NCBI GenBank assembly: GCA_964604675.1
Contig: CAZSAT010000008.1
Coordinates: 36,983-100,982 of the forward strand
DNA length: 64,000 nt
Reading direction: 5' to 3'
DNA from: CAZSAT01 sp964604675
GTDB taxonomy: Bacteria; Myxococcota_A; UBA796; CAJQPC01
In this document: positions 51,948 through 59,737 of the stretch, piece after piece
How positions within the stretch are numbered: the first letter of the stretch is position 1
Layout: every line of letters begins with the position of its first letter
Program-made: the position numbers and the translations under genes
The notes under the pieces: generated by a model
Database searches by the model: none
What the model was told of the DNA's origin: nothing
Seen by the model: only the letters and a program-made list of their open reading frames with translations

Positions 51948-52292
51948 ATGCGCATGCCGCTCGTCCTCGTCGCTGCTCTCGGGCTCCTCACCGTGGCCAC
52001 GGCATGCGGACCCACGTGCCAGGCCACCTGCGACCGCCTGTACACCGAGAGCGAGTGTGGCATCCAGCGCGCCGGCCGCACCGTGGACGAGCTGATCGGG
52101 TACTGCATGGGCGAGTGCGAGGCGGCGCTGAACGAGCCCGGCGAGCTCGGGGACTACGATCCCTACGAGCGCTCCGGCTCCGGCGTGTCGGTCACCCTCG
52201 GCAACGAGAAGCAGGCCGCGGTGTGGATGGAGTGCGTGGCCGCCCAGGACTGCAGTCGCCTGGAAGACGGCTACTGCGCCCCGATCTGGTAG
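51948..52292 (+). CDS. Cys-rich mini-lipoprotein
   Basis: A 114-residue putative lipoprotein (ATAC, Cys20) with nine further cysteines or nearly so in the mature chain, arranged CxxxCxxxC, then C and CMGEC in the middle, and C-C-C at the end. This is typical of a small disulfide-knotted envelope protein. GGAG lies shortly before the ATG. The next gene, 6 bases on, encodes a similar protein, so the two are probably paralogues and co-transcribed. No family recognised. Confidence 0.75.
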   Translation: MRMPLVLVAALGLLTVATACGPTCQATCDRLYTESECGIQRAGRTVDELIGYCMGECEAALNEPGELGDYDPYERSGSGVSVTLGNEKQAAVWMECVAAQDCSRLEDGYCAPIW

Positions 52293-52298
52293 CCGCAG

Positions 52299-52568
52299 AT
52301 GCTCCTCGCCCTCGTCCTCGTGGCGTGCGACACCTCGTGTGAGCGCGCCTGCAAGAAGCTGACCTCCTGCGCCGCCGAGCTGGGCGTGGAGGGGCGGTAC
52401 GAAGAAGAATGTGCGGAGACCTGCACCCAGCAGCAGCGTCTGTACGAGGACTGGGACGACACCCAGCTCCAGGACGCGCTGGCCGAGGCACGCAACTGCG
52501 TCAGCGATCACACCTGCGACGAGCTGGCCGAGGGTGTGTGCTACGACGAGGAGCTGTGGCCGTACTGA
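52299..52568 (+). CDS. Cys-rich mini-lipoprotein, second of a pair
   Basis: An 89-residue putative lipoprotein (LVAC, Cys10) sharing with its neighbour the CDTSCERACKKL start, a central CAETC, and a C-terminal pair of cysteines separated by an acidic helix. The chain is highly acidic. Its 3' end overlaps the glycosyltransferase start region by 13 bases. Function unknown; small Cys-rich lipoproteins of this size are frequent in Myxococcota envelopes. Confidence 0.72.
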   Translation: MLLALVLVACDTSCERACKKLTSCAAELGVEGRYEEECAETCTQQQRLYEDWDDTQLQDALAEARNCVSDHTCDELAEGVCYDEELWPY

Positions 52569-53737
52569 GCGGCCGGGAGTTGTTCCTGCACGTCCTCCAC
52601 GTCACGCCGTACTTCCCGCCCACCTGGGCCTACGGCGGCATCCCGCGCATCGTCGACGGGCTGAGCCGGGAGCAGGTGCGTCAGGGCCTGCGGGTCACGG
52701 TGTGGACCACCGACGCCTTCGACGGCACCACCCGCGCACCCGTGGCGGACGACCGGCGGCACCACGGCGTGCGCGTGCTGGTCTCCAAGAACGTGTCGAA
52801 CCGCCTGGCCTACCGGCACCAGCTCTTCCTGCCTCGGGACGGGCGCGCTCTGTTGGACCGGTTGGAGGGGGTCGACCTCGTGCACCTGCACGGGCACCGG
52901 CACCTGCTCAACAACGTCGCCGTGCGGTGGGCGGCGGAGCGCGGCGTGCCCTACGTGATGACCCCGAACGGCACTCTGCCGCGCATCGAGCGCAAGACGG
53001 GGGTGAAGGGCGCCTGGGACCTGGTGGTGGCGGGCCACGTGCCGCGCGGCGCCTCCCGCATCGTGGCCGTGAGCCAGCACGAGGTGGGGCACGCGCACGC
53101 CGCGGGGCTGGACGCGGAACGCGTGGTGCGCATCCCCAACGGCCTCTGGCTCGAGGAGTTCGAGGATCTCCCGCCGGCCGGCACCTTCAAGGAGCGCTGG
53201 AACATCGACGGGCCGATCGTCGCGTACCTCGGCCAGGTCTCCCCCCGCAAGGGCGTCGAGCACCTGGCGGCGGCCTTCGAGGGCGGTCTCGGCGGTGCCA
53301 AGCTGGTGGTGGGCGGGAACGACATGGGCGCGATGGGGCTGGCCAAGCAGGCGGCCGGCCCCGAGGTCGTGTTCACCGGCTTGCTCGAGGGGCGCGACCG
53401 GCTGGCCCTGCTGGTCGACGCCGATGTGCTGGTCTACCCGTCCAGCGACGAGATCTTCGGCCTCGTGCCCTTCGAGGGCCTGATGTGCGGCACCCCCGTG
53501 GTGGTGGGCGGCGACTGCGGCTGTGGCCAGCTGATCGGCGCCGCCGGGGCGGGGCTGCTGGTGCGGCACGCCGACGTCGACGGGCTGCGGGCGCGCATCC
53601 GAACGCTGCTGGCCGATCGTGTGGCAGCGGGCGCGATGGTGCGGCGGGGCCGGCGCTACGTGCAGGAGAAGCTGTCCTTCGAGGTCGTCGCGAGGCAGCA
53701 TGAGCTCATGTACCGCGCGGTCCTGGGAGCGACGTGA
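52556..53737 (+). CDS. GT4-type glycosyltransferase
   Basis: A 393-residue retaining GT-B glycosyltransferase. Seen: N-terminal HVTPYFPPTWAYGGIPR (acceptor-side Gly loop), HLHGHRHLLN, IVAVSQHEVGHA, YLGQVSPRKGVEHLA and the nucleotide-sugar site EIFGLVPFEGLMCGTPVV with the paired glutamates. It adds a sugar to a lipid- or protein-linked acceptor at the inner membrane. The start is uncertain: GTG at 52556 has GAGGAG upstream and overlaps the previous gene; a TTG at 52580 would begin nearer the fold. Its stop overlaps the next gene (GTGA). Confidence 0.88.
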   Translation: MAVLSGRELFLHVLHVTPYFPPTWAYGGIPRIVDGLSREQVRQGLRVTVWTTDAFDGTTRAPVADDRRHHGVRVLVSKNVSNRLAYRHQLFLPRDGRALLDRLEGVDLVHLHGHRHLLNNVAVRWAAERGVPYVMTPNGTLPRIERKTGVKGAWDLVVAGHVPRGASRIVAVSQHEVGHAHAAGLDAERVVRIPNGLWLEEFEDLPPAGTFKERWNIDGPIVAYLGQVSPRKGVEHLAAAFEGGLGGAKLVVGGNDMGAMGLAKQAAGPEVVFTGLLEGRDRLALLVDADVLVYPSSDEIFGLVPFEGLMCGTPVVVGGDCGCGQLIGAAGAGLLVRHADVDGLRARIRTLLADRVAAGAMVRRGRRYVQEKLSFEVVARQHELMYRAVLGAT

Positions 53738-55353
53738 GGCGGCAGGCGGCGTCTCGCTGGGCGGCGGCCGGCCTGCTGGCCGTGCTGGTGCTGATCGCCT
53801 GGTGGGGCAGCCTGCACGGCGAGTTCACCTACGACGACAAGGTCGAGGTCATCGGCAACCGGACCATCCGGGTGCTGGAGAACTGGCGGGCGGTGCTGGC
53901 CTACAACCCGTCCCGCGCGCTGCTGATCCTCAGCTACGCCGTGAACTTCGACCAGGCGCGCTTCGAGCCCTTCCCCTACCACCTGGTGGACACGCTGCTG
54001 CACGCGGTGAACGCCGGGCTCGCGATGGTGTTCGCCGAGCGCCTGGCGCGGATGGTCGGTCGCCCCCGTGCGCTGGTCTTCGGGCTGGTCGCGGGCGGCC
54101 TGTGGGCCCTCCACCCGCTCCAGACCGAGTCGGTCAGCTACGTGACGGGGCGCAGCGAGCAGCTCGTGGCCACCTGGTACCTGCTGGCGTGCTGGGCGTG
54201 GCTGCGCTGGCTCGAGGGCCGGCGGGCCTCGGACTTTGCGCTCGCGCACTTCGCGTTCCTGCTCGGGCTGGTCTCGAAGGAGGTGGCGGTGACCATGCCC
54301 CTCGCGTTCCTCCTGTTGGCGGTGGTGCTCGGGCGGGTGCGCTGGAAGGACTACGCCGGCATCGGAGGGACGGTGTTGCTGTTCGCGGTGGCGCGCGTGC
54401 AGCTCTACGGCGTGCTCACCACCCACGAGTGGCAGCGTCCGCCCGACGTGCAGCTCTGGACCACCGCCGAGGTCGTCTGGCGCTACCTGCAGCTGTCGTT
54501 GGTGCCCGTGGGCCAGTCGGTGTTCCACGACCACCCGGCAACAGGGCTCACGGTGCGCTCGGCGTCGGCCTTGCTCGGGCTCGTGGGACTCACCGCCGTC
54601 GCGTGGCGCGGCCGGCGCAAGAACCCGCTGTGGGCCTTTGCCTGGCTCTGGTTCCTGCTCGTGCTCGCGCCCAGCTCGCTGATCCCGCTCAAGGAGACGA
54701 TGTCGGAACACCGGCTGCACCTGTCGCTGCTCGGCGTGTGCCTGATCGTCGCCGATCTGCTCGTCCGGCCAAGGGTGCTGATCTTCGCAGCGGTGATCCT
54801 GGCCTGGCTCGGAGCGCTCACCATCAAGCGCAACGCCGTGTGGCAGTCGGAGGTCGCGCTCTGGCAGGACGCGGTGGACCGCAACCCCGCGAGCTGCGAG
54901 GCCTGGTACGGCCTGGGGGAGGCCCACCGCTTCAGCGAGCACCTCACCGAGTGCGCGGAGGCCTACGCGGAGGCCGTGGCCTGCGACCCCAGCTACCACG
55001 ACGCGCGGGTGAACCAGGGCATCTGCCTGGTCTTGCTCGGCGAGGACGTGGAGGCCGAGGAGACCTGGCTGCAGGTGCTGAGGCGGTCCCCGTCCAGCTG
55101 CAAGGCGCACAACAACCTCGGCCTGCTCTACGCTCGGCACGGCGAAGCCCAGAAGGCGATGCTCCACTTCCAGTCCACCATCAGCTACTGCCCTCGGGAC
55201 TGCACGGCGCGCTGGATGGCGGGCGACCTGCTGGCGGAGAAGCTGGGCGACGTCGAGACCGCCATCAGGCACTACAGCTTCTTCCTCGAGACCTGCCCCG
55301 CCCACGGGCAGGTGCCCTTGGTGCGGGCCAAGCTCACCGATCTGACCTGGTAG
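53734..55353 (+). CDS. TMTC-like membrane glycosyltransferase with TPR domain
   Basis: A 539-residue protein. About ten membrane helices (residues 10-365) carry GT-C traits: the first loop has TYDDK, a candidate for the catalytic Asp-Asp, and WALHPLQTESVSYVTGRSE matches the DUF1736/TMTC signature. The C-terminal 170 residues are TPR repeats with PASCEAWYGLGEAHR, PSYHDARVNQGICL and CKAHNNLGLLYARHG. TMTC-type proteins use polyprenyl-linked mannose in eukaryotes; in bacteria the acceptor is unknown. It is coupled to the GT4 gene by a four-base overlap. Confidence 0.85.
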   Translation: MRRQAASRWAAAGLLAVLVLIAWWGSLHGEFTYDDKVEVIGNRTIRVLENWRAVLAYNPSRALLILSYAVNFDQARFEPFPYHLVDTLLHAVNAGLAMVFAERLARMVGRPRALVFGLVAGGLWALHPLQTESVSYVTGRSEQLVATWYLLACWAWLRWLEGRRASDFALAHFAFLLGLVSKEVAVTMPLAFLLLAVVLGRVRWKDYAGIGGTVLLFAVARVQLYGVLTTHEWQRPPDVQLWTTAEVVWRYLQLSLVPVGQSVFHDHPATGLTVRSASALLGLVGLTAVAWRGRRKNPLWAFAWLWFLLVLAPSSLIPLKETMSEHRLHLSLLGVCLIVADLLVRPRVLIFAAVILAWLGALTIKRNAVWQSEVALWQDAVDRNPASCEAWYGLGEAHRFSEHLTECAEAYAEAVACDPSYHDARVNQGICLVLLGEDVEAEETWLQVLRRSPSSCKAHNNLGLLYARHGEAQKAMLHFQSTISYCPRDCTARWMAGDLLAEKLGDVETAIRHYSFFLETCPAHGQVPLVRAKLTDLTW

Positions 55354-55364
55354 GGCCTTCGGGG

Positions 55365-56726
55365 CTACGCGACCGACCACCGCGCCATGGCGCCCCCGAG
55401 CCGCGCGGCCTCGACCAGGCTGCCGCTTCGCCAGGCGTCCCGGGCCAGCCGGGCCATGGGGCGGGGGCGGAGGTAGAAGCCGCGCCAGGCCTGGCGCAGG
55501 AGGTCTGCGAGCTCGTCGGGCGGCAGGTCGCTGACGGTGACGCGGTGGTGGTCGGCGTCGACCGGGTTCTTCACGTCCAGGCGCGCGTGCTCCGCCCACG
55601 CCCCGTGGGACGCGTAGAGCGGGGTGTTGGGCAGCGCGACCAGGCTGGAGAACTGCACATAGTCCGCGCGGATCTCGTGCACGAAGTCCAGGGACCGCCG
55701 CACCTCCGCCTGCGACTCGCCGGGGGCGCCCAGGATCATGTAGGCCACGCTCCGGAGCCCGGCCTCGCGCGTGAGCGCGAAGGCACGGCGCACCTTGTCG
55801 ACCTTCACGTCCTTGCGGAGCAGGGTCAGTGTGTCGGGGTTGGCCGACTCCACGCCGTAGGCGACGACCCGACAGCCCGCTGCGCGCATGGCCTTCAGCG
55901 CCTCGAGGTCCACCCCGTCCACGCGCGCCTCCGCCTTCCAGGCGATGTCCAGGCCGCGGCGCTGGATGGCCGCACAGATGGCGTGCACGCGGCGCCGGGA
56001 GAGGGTGAAGTTGTCGTCGTAGAAGTTCACGAAGCCCACGCCGCGCGAGGCCAGCCACGCCAGCTCGTCGACCACGTCGTCGGCTTCACGGGCACGCCAG
56101 CGGCTGCCGCTGACCGACTTGTCGCAGAAGCTGCAGCGGAAGGGGCAGCCGCGCGAGGTCAGCATCGTGGCGAAGCCCGGACGGGTGGCCATCAGGTAGC
56201 GGTAGCTCCCCATCGGGAGCAGCTCGCGGGCGGGCCAGGCCAGCTCGCCGATGGGCCGGGTGGGCTCGTGGGGCCGGAACGGCTGGCCGCGGGTCATCAC
56301 CCCGGGCGGTGGCGGCTTCGCGGGGTCGTCCAGCCAGTCGAGGTAGGGCCCCACGACCTCCTCGCCTTCGCCCAGCACGAGCTCGTCGATCGCGGGGCAC
56401 TCCGCGAGCGCGGCCTCTCGAACGGCCGTGGGGTGGGGGCCGCCGAGCACGATGCGTCCGACGTGAGGCCGAGCGGCCTGCGCGGCACGCCAGGCGGTGT
56501 CGGCCACCGGGGTCATGGCGGAGAGGCCCAGCACGTCCGGTCGGCGATCGGCGAGCTCTCGGGTGAAGCGTGGCCAGCTCCAGCCGAGCGCGTACGCGTC
56601 CAGGATCTCGACATGCCTGCCCTGCGCTTGCAGCTCGCCAGCGAGGTACGCCAGGCCCAGCGGCGGCACGCTCAGTCCAGCGTCCCGGCGGTCGCGGCGG
56701 GGAGGGCGTGCCAGCAGGGTCTTCAC
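55365..56726 (-). CDS. B12-binding-domain radical SAM protein
   Basis: A 453-residue protein. The N-terminal half is a cobalamin-binding Rossmann-like domain (LGGPHPTAVREAAL near 95). The radical SAM core follows with the 4Fe-4S motif RGCPFRCSFC (C194, C198, C201), a GFVNFYDDNFTL strand and the SAM-contact GVES region (VAYGVESANPDTL). A PP/Leu-rich C-terminal domain completes it. The architecture matches BchE/HpnP/HpnJ-like methyltransferases and cyclases, which act on lipids or cofactors. The substrate is not identifiable from the window. Confidence 0.9.
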   Translation of the reverse strand: MKTLLARPPRRDRRDAGLSVPPLGLAYLAGELQAQGRHVEILDAYALGWSWPRFTRELADRRPDVLGLSAMTPVADTAWRAAQAARPHVGRIVLGGPHPTAVREAALAECPAIDELVLGEGEEVVGPYLDWLDDPAKPPPPGVMTRGQPFRPHEPTRPIGELAWPARELLPMGSYRYLMATRPGFATMLTSRGCPFRCSFCDKSVSGSRWRAREADDVVDELAWLASRGVGFVNFYDDNFTLSRRRVHAICAAIQRRGLDIAWKAEARVDGVDLEALKAMRAAGCRVVAYGVESANPDTLTLLRKDVKVDKVRRAFALTREAGLRSVAYMILGAPGESQAEVRRSLDFVHEIRADYVQFSSLVALPNTPLYASHGAWAEHARLDVKNPVDADHHRVTVSDLPPDELADLLRQAWRGFYLRPRPMARLARDAWRSGSLVEAARLGGAMARWSVA

Positions 56727-56778
56727 CGGGACAGGGTAGCCGTTCCCGGGCCTCGAGCCCGCGAGTCACGCTACAAGC

Positions 56779-57507
56779 TCAGCCCTTGACCAGCACCTCG
56801 CCCCGCACCACGAAGCCCGGGGGCGGCGCCTCGGAGAGCGCGGCGGCGTGCTCGCCGAGCGCCCAACGTCGGGTGGTGGCGATCTCCGCGAGCCGGACCC
56901 TGAGGCGGTTCGAGTCCTCGTCGCCGTTGGCGAGTGCCTCGAGCAGGGCCGCCCGGATGGTGTCGGTCTCGTGCTGCGCGATCAGCACCTCGGCGGCGGC
57001 GTAGCGCACCCCCTCGTCGAAGGCCGCGAGGTGTTCGAGCACCACGCCCGGGATCTCGGGATCGCGGTAGTCCGCGAGCTTGATCAACACCTCGCGCTTC
57101 TTGGCCGGCTTGAGCTCGGAGCGCTCGGCCTCCATGGCCAGCATCTCGAGCGTGAGGGCCTTGGCGAGGTCGGGGCTGGTGAGGCGTTCGTAGACCTTCA
57201 GTGGCCGCGCGAAGGACTTGTTCTTCAGGCAGTAGGCGCGCAGGGGCTCGAGCGCCCGCTCGCCCAGGCTCATCGCGAGGGCGTCGATCAGCTCCTTCTC
57301 GCCCAGATCCTTCATCTGGTGCTCGTAGGTCTGGTCGTAGCGCCGGAGCATCTGGTAGATCGCCTCCGGCGAGCCGTTGTCGGCCAGCCAGCGAGCCGAC
57401 GCCTCACGGTCCTCGAGGCTGGAGTTCATGTTGCGCACCCGCTTTCCGTGGCGCTGGATCTGCTTCTCTTCGGAGCCGAAGGGGAGGACGAAGTCGAAGA
57501 GGCCCAT
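56779..57507 (-). CDS. HEAT-repeat-like protein of unknown function
   Basis: A 242-residue soluble, almost wholly helical protein. Repeating helical pairs of about 35 residues are visible (AIYQMLRRYDQTYEHQ, DPEIPGVVLEHLAAFDEGV, YAAAEVLIAQHETDTIRAAL), matching a HEAT/ARM-like scaffold. The N-terminus (MGLFDFVLPFGSEEKQIQRHG) is distinct. No catalytic residues are evident. It lies downstream of a 9-bp hairpin that separates it from the exported protein gene, and 52 bases ahead of the radical SAM gene. Confidence 0.78.
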   Translation of the reverse strand: MGLFDFVLPFGSEEKQIQRHGKRVRNMNSSLEDREASARWLADNGSPEAIYQMLRRYDQTYEHQMKDLGEKELIDALAMSLGERALEPLRAYCLKNKSFARPLKVYERLTSPDLAKALTLEMLAMEAERSELKPAKKREVLIKLADYRDPEIPGVVLEHLAAFDEGVRYAAAEVLIAQHETDTIRAALLEALANGDEDSNRLRVRLAEIATTRRWALGEHAAALSEAPPPGFVVRGEVLVKG

Positions 57508-57538
57508 GTGGCTGCTCCTGGGGAGCCACCCTACTAAC

Positions 57539-57562
57539 CACCTGGGATCAACCTCCCAGGTG
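57539..57562 (-). terminator. Perfect 9-bp hairpin overlapping a stop codon
   Basis: CACCTGGGA-TCAACC-TCCCAGGTG is a perfect nine-pair stem with a six-base loop. The stop codon of the minus-strand exported protein gene lies in the loop. It is 31 bases ahead of the next gene on the same strand, so it could act as terminator, attenuator or mRNA end-protecting structure. No T-run follows. Confidence 0.6.
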
Positions 57563-58285
57563 CGGGACGTGGGTGCCGAACCAGATCACCGCCTGCCAGG
57601 ACGGCGCTGCGGGCGTGAGGCCCACCCCGCCTTCGGCGCCCGCGATGAACCAGGTGCTGTCGTAGCCGAGCCCGGCGGCGGCCAACATCCAGGGCGGGTT
57701 CTTGGCCGAGACCAGGCGCCCGCCACCCCGTGCGTGCCAGACGAGCGGCCCCAGCGGACCTCCGGCGCTCGCGTAGAGCACCGCCGCGTCGTCCTGGTTG
57801 GCGAACATGAGGGGGTTGCCGAGGATCGCCAGGCCGAAGGACGCTTGGGCCCACCAGGCGTCGGTGGCGTAGCGGACCATGGCCGAGCTCGTGAAGTCGG
57901 TCTCGTCGGTGCCGAGCCGCGTGGTGTTGTCGGCGTTGGGCAGCTTCACCACCCAGTCCATCCACAGCTCCACGCCCTTGACCGCGAGCAGGCGCCCCGC
58001 CGAGCCCAGCTCCATGTCGCCGGACCCCTGCTCGATCGCGCCATCCGACCAGGACGCGCGGATCCGATCGTAGCGAATCCGCAAGCTGACGGGATCCGCG
58101 GGCGAGTAGTGGCTGCTCAGTCCCCACCGGATCTCGTCGTGGGCGGCGGCCTGGAAGGGCGGCACGACCTGCTGGATGGAGGCCAGGTCCACGGTCAGTG
58201 AGTTGGTCTCGGGTATGGGCTGGTAGAAGCCGGGGTTCGGAACGCCGGCCGCCGCGGACATCAGCAGGGCGTAGGCGGCTTGCAT
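57548..58285 (-). CDS. Exported beta-rich protein, probably outer-membrane
   Basis: A 245-residue exported protein with a signal peptide (about residues 1-17). The mature sequence alternates short hydrophobic and polar strands (SLRIRYDRIRASW, VELWMDWVVKLP, WWAQASFGLAILG), the look of a small outer-membrane beta-barrel. It lacks a typical C-terminal aromatic (it ends HLGG), so barrel assignment is tentative. Its start is 95 bases from the divergent PKD gene, with a promoter-like site between. Family not recognised. Confidence 0.72.
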   Translation of the reverse strand: MQAAYALLMSAAAGVPNPGFYQPIPETNSLTVDLASIQQVVPPFQAAAHDEIRWGLSSHYSPADPVSLRIRYDRIRASWSDGAIEQGSGDMELGSAGRLLAVKGVELWMDWVVKLPNADNTTRLGTDETDFTSSAMVRYATDAWWAQASFGLAILGNPLMFANQDDAAVLYASAGGPLGPLVWHARGGGRLVSAKNPPWMLAAAGLGYDSTWFIAGAEGGVGLTPAAPSWQAVIWFGTHVPHLGG

Positions 58286-58289
58286 TGCG

Positions 58290-58319
58290 TTGACACCGGG
58301 CCTGAGGCCCGAGTAGGTT
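58290..58319 (+). promoter_or_regulatory. Sigma70-type promoter for the PKD lipoprotein cluster
   Basis: A perfect TTGACA (58290-58295) with 18 bases to TAGGTT (58314-58319). It lies 62 bases before the PKD lipoprotein start, and the gene has GGAG 7 bases before its ATG. The -35 box is only four bases from the start codon of the divergent gene. Confidence 0.5.
58297..58311. promoter_or_regulatory. Perfect palindrome in the promoter spacer, possible operator
   Basis: CGGGCCT-G-AGGCCCG is a perfect seven-base inverted repeat around one base, placed exactly between the -35 and -10 boxes. That is a classic repressor or MerR-type activator position. In DNA this GC-rich some chance palindromes are expected, so the call depends on the placement. 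Confidence 0.4.
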
Positions 58320-58380
58320 AGCCCGACTCCTTCCCCTCGACCTGCGCAGCGAGGGGTATCTGCGTCTGCAGGAGACTTCG

Positions 58381-59736
58381 ATGACCCCCATCCGCTGCGT
58401 GCCTCTCGGCATCCTCGTCGCCCTCATCGGGTGTTCGGACAAGGGTGACAGCGGCACCACCGAGCTGTACTGCTCGCCCACGGCTTCGGCCGGACCGGAC
58501 GAGTCGGTGGAGTTGGGCGACGAAGTCGGCCTCGATGCGTCCGCGTCGGGCGTGGGCGAGGGCTGCGAGGCCCACGACTACAGCTACACCTGGAGCCTCG
58601 AGACCACCCCGGCCGTCTCCGAGCTCGACTCCACGGCCTTCTCGGTCAACGGCACGGCCGACGCCATCGAGGCGGAGTTCACGCCCGACGTGGCGGGCAG
58701 CTACGTGATCGGCCTGGTGGTGTGCGACGAGCTGGAGTGCTCGTCGCCGGACATGGTCGTGATCACGGCGAGCGCGGGCGACGCGGCGCCCATCGCCGAT
58801 GCCGGCGACGACCAGGACGCCGAGATCGGCGATCGCGTCAACCTCGACGGCACCGGGTCCTTCGACCCGGATGGCGACGAGCTCTCGTACACCTGGACCC
58901 TGGCCGAGGTGCCGGGCTGCTCCGCGCTCGACAGCGGCGACGTGTACGACCAGGGCACCGCCGATGCATCCATGGTCCCGGATTGTGAAGGCACCTACCT
59001 GGTGTCGCTCGTGGTGGACGACGGCGACCAGTGGTCGGAGCCGGACTACGCCACGGTCACCGTGAGCTCGGGCGACGAGCCGCCCATCGCCGACGCCGGC
59101 GAGTCGAACAGCACCAGCCCCTGCACGGGTTCCTGGATCGAGCTGGATGGCGCCGGGTCCTACGATCCGGACGCGGAGCCCCTCACCTACGAGTGGTCGC
59201 TGGTGAGCGCCCCCGCGGGGTCCGCGGCCTCCGATGCGAACTTCGACGACGCGTCCGACGCCACCCCCTCCTTCCAGTGGGACGTCATCGGCGACTACAG
59301 CTTCCAGCTGCAGGTGTCGGATGGTGTCTCCTGGTCCGCGCCCGATGGTGTCACGGTCACGGTGGTCGATCCGGACGACAACAACCGTCCGGTGGCCAAC
59401 GCCGGCGCCAGCCAGAGCGTCGAGGTCGAAGCCGAGTGCACCGCCAGCGAGGGCTACACCATCACGTGCGAAGACTGCGACGCGCAGGAGTTCGTGTTCG
59501 ACGGCTCGTCCAGCTACGACGCCGACGGCGACGCGATCAACTTCGTGTGGACGGAGGAAACGGGGGAGCTGGACATCGTGTCCCCGGCCACCGCGGTCAC
59601 CACCGTGATCACGCCGTCCATGTCCACCGACGGCAGCACCTCCTACGACTGGACCCTCAACCTGCAGGTCGCCGACTGCGACTACGACGACGAAGACACG
59701 GTCTCGCTGACCGTGAGCTGCGTCCGCGAGGAGTAG
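58381..59736 (+). CDS. PKD-repeat putative lipoprotein
   Basis: A 451-residue putative lipoprotein (LIGC, Cys18). Four PKD/Ig-like repeats of about 95 residues follow, each with a PxADAG start, DGxxSxDPDG and a YxWxL strand (for example DGTGSFDPDGDELSYTWTL and DGAGSYDPDAEPLTYEWSL). Several cysteine pairs sit within or between repeats. PKD domains mediate protein or polysaccharide contact at the surface. It is the first gene of a cluster running to the window end and is followed after one base by a paralogue. Confidence 0.85.
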   Translation: MTPIRCVPLGILVALIGCSDKGDSGTTELYCSPTASAGPDESVELGDEVGLDASASGVGEGCEAHDYSYTWSLETTPAVSELDSTAFSVNGTADAIEAEFTPDVAGSYVIGLVVCDELECSSPDMVVITASAGDAAPIADAGDDQDAEIGDRVNLDGTGSFDPDGDELSYTWTLAEVPGCSALDSGDVYDQGTADASMVPDCEGTYLVSLVVDDGDQWSEPDYATVTVSSGDEPPIADAGESNSTSPCTGSWIELDGAGSYDPDAEPLTYEWSLVSAPAGSAASDANFDDASDATPSFQWDVIGDYSFQLQVSDGVSWSAPDGVTVTVVDPDDNNRPVANAGASQSVEVEAECTASEGYTITCEDCDAQEFVFDGSSSYDADGDAINFVWTEETGELDIVSPATAVTTVITPSMSTDGSTSYDWTLNLQVADCDYDDEDTVSLTVSCVREE

Positions 59737-59737
59737 C

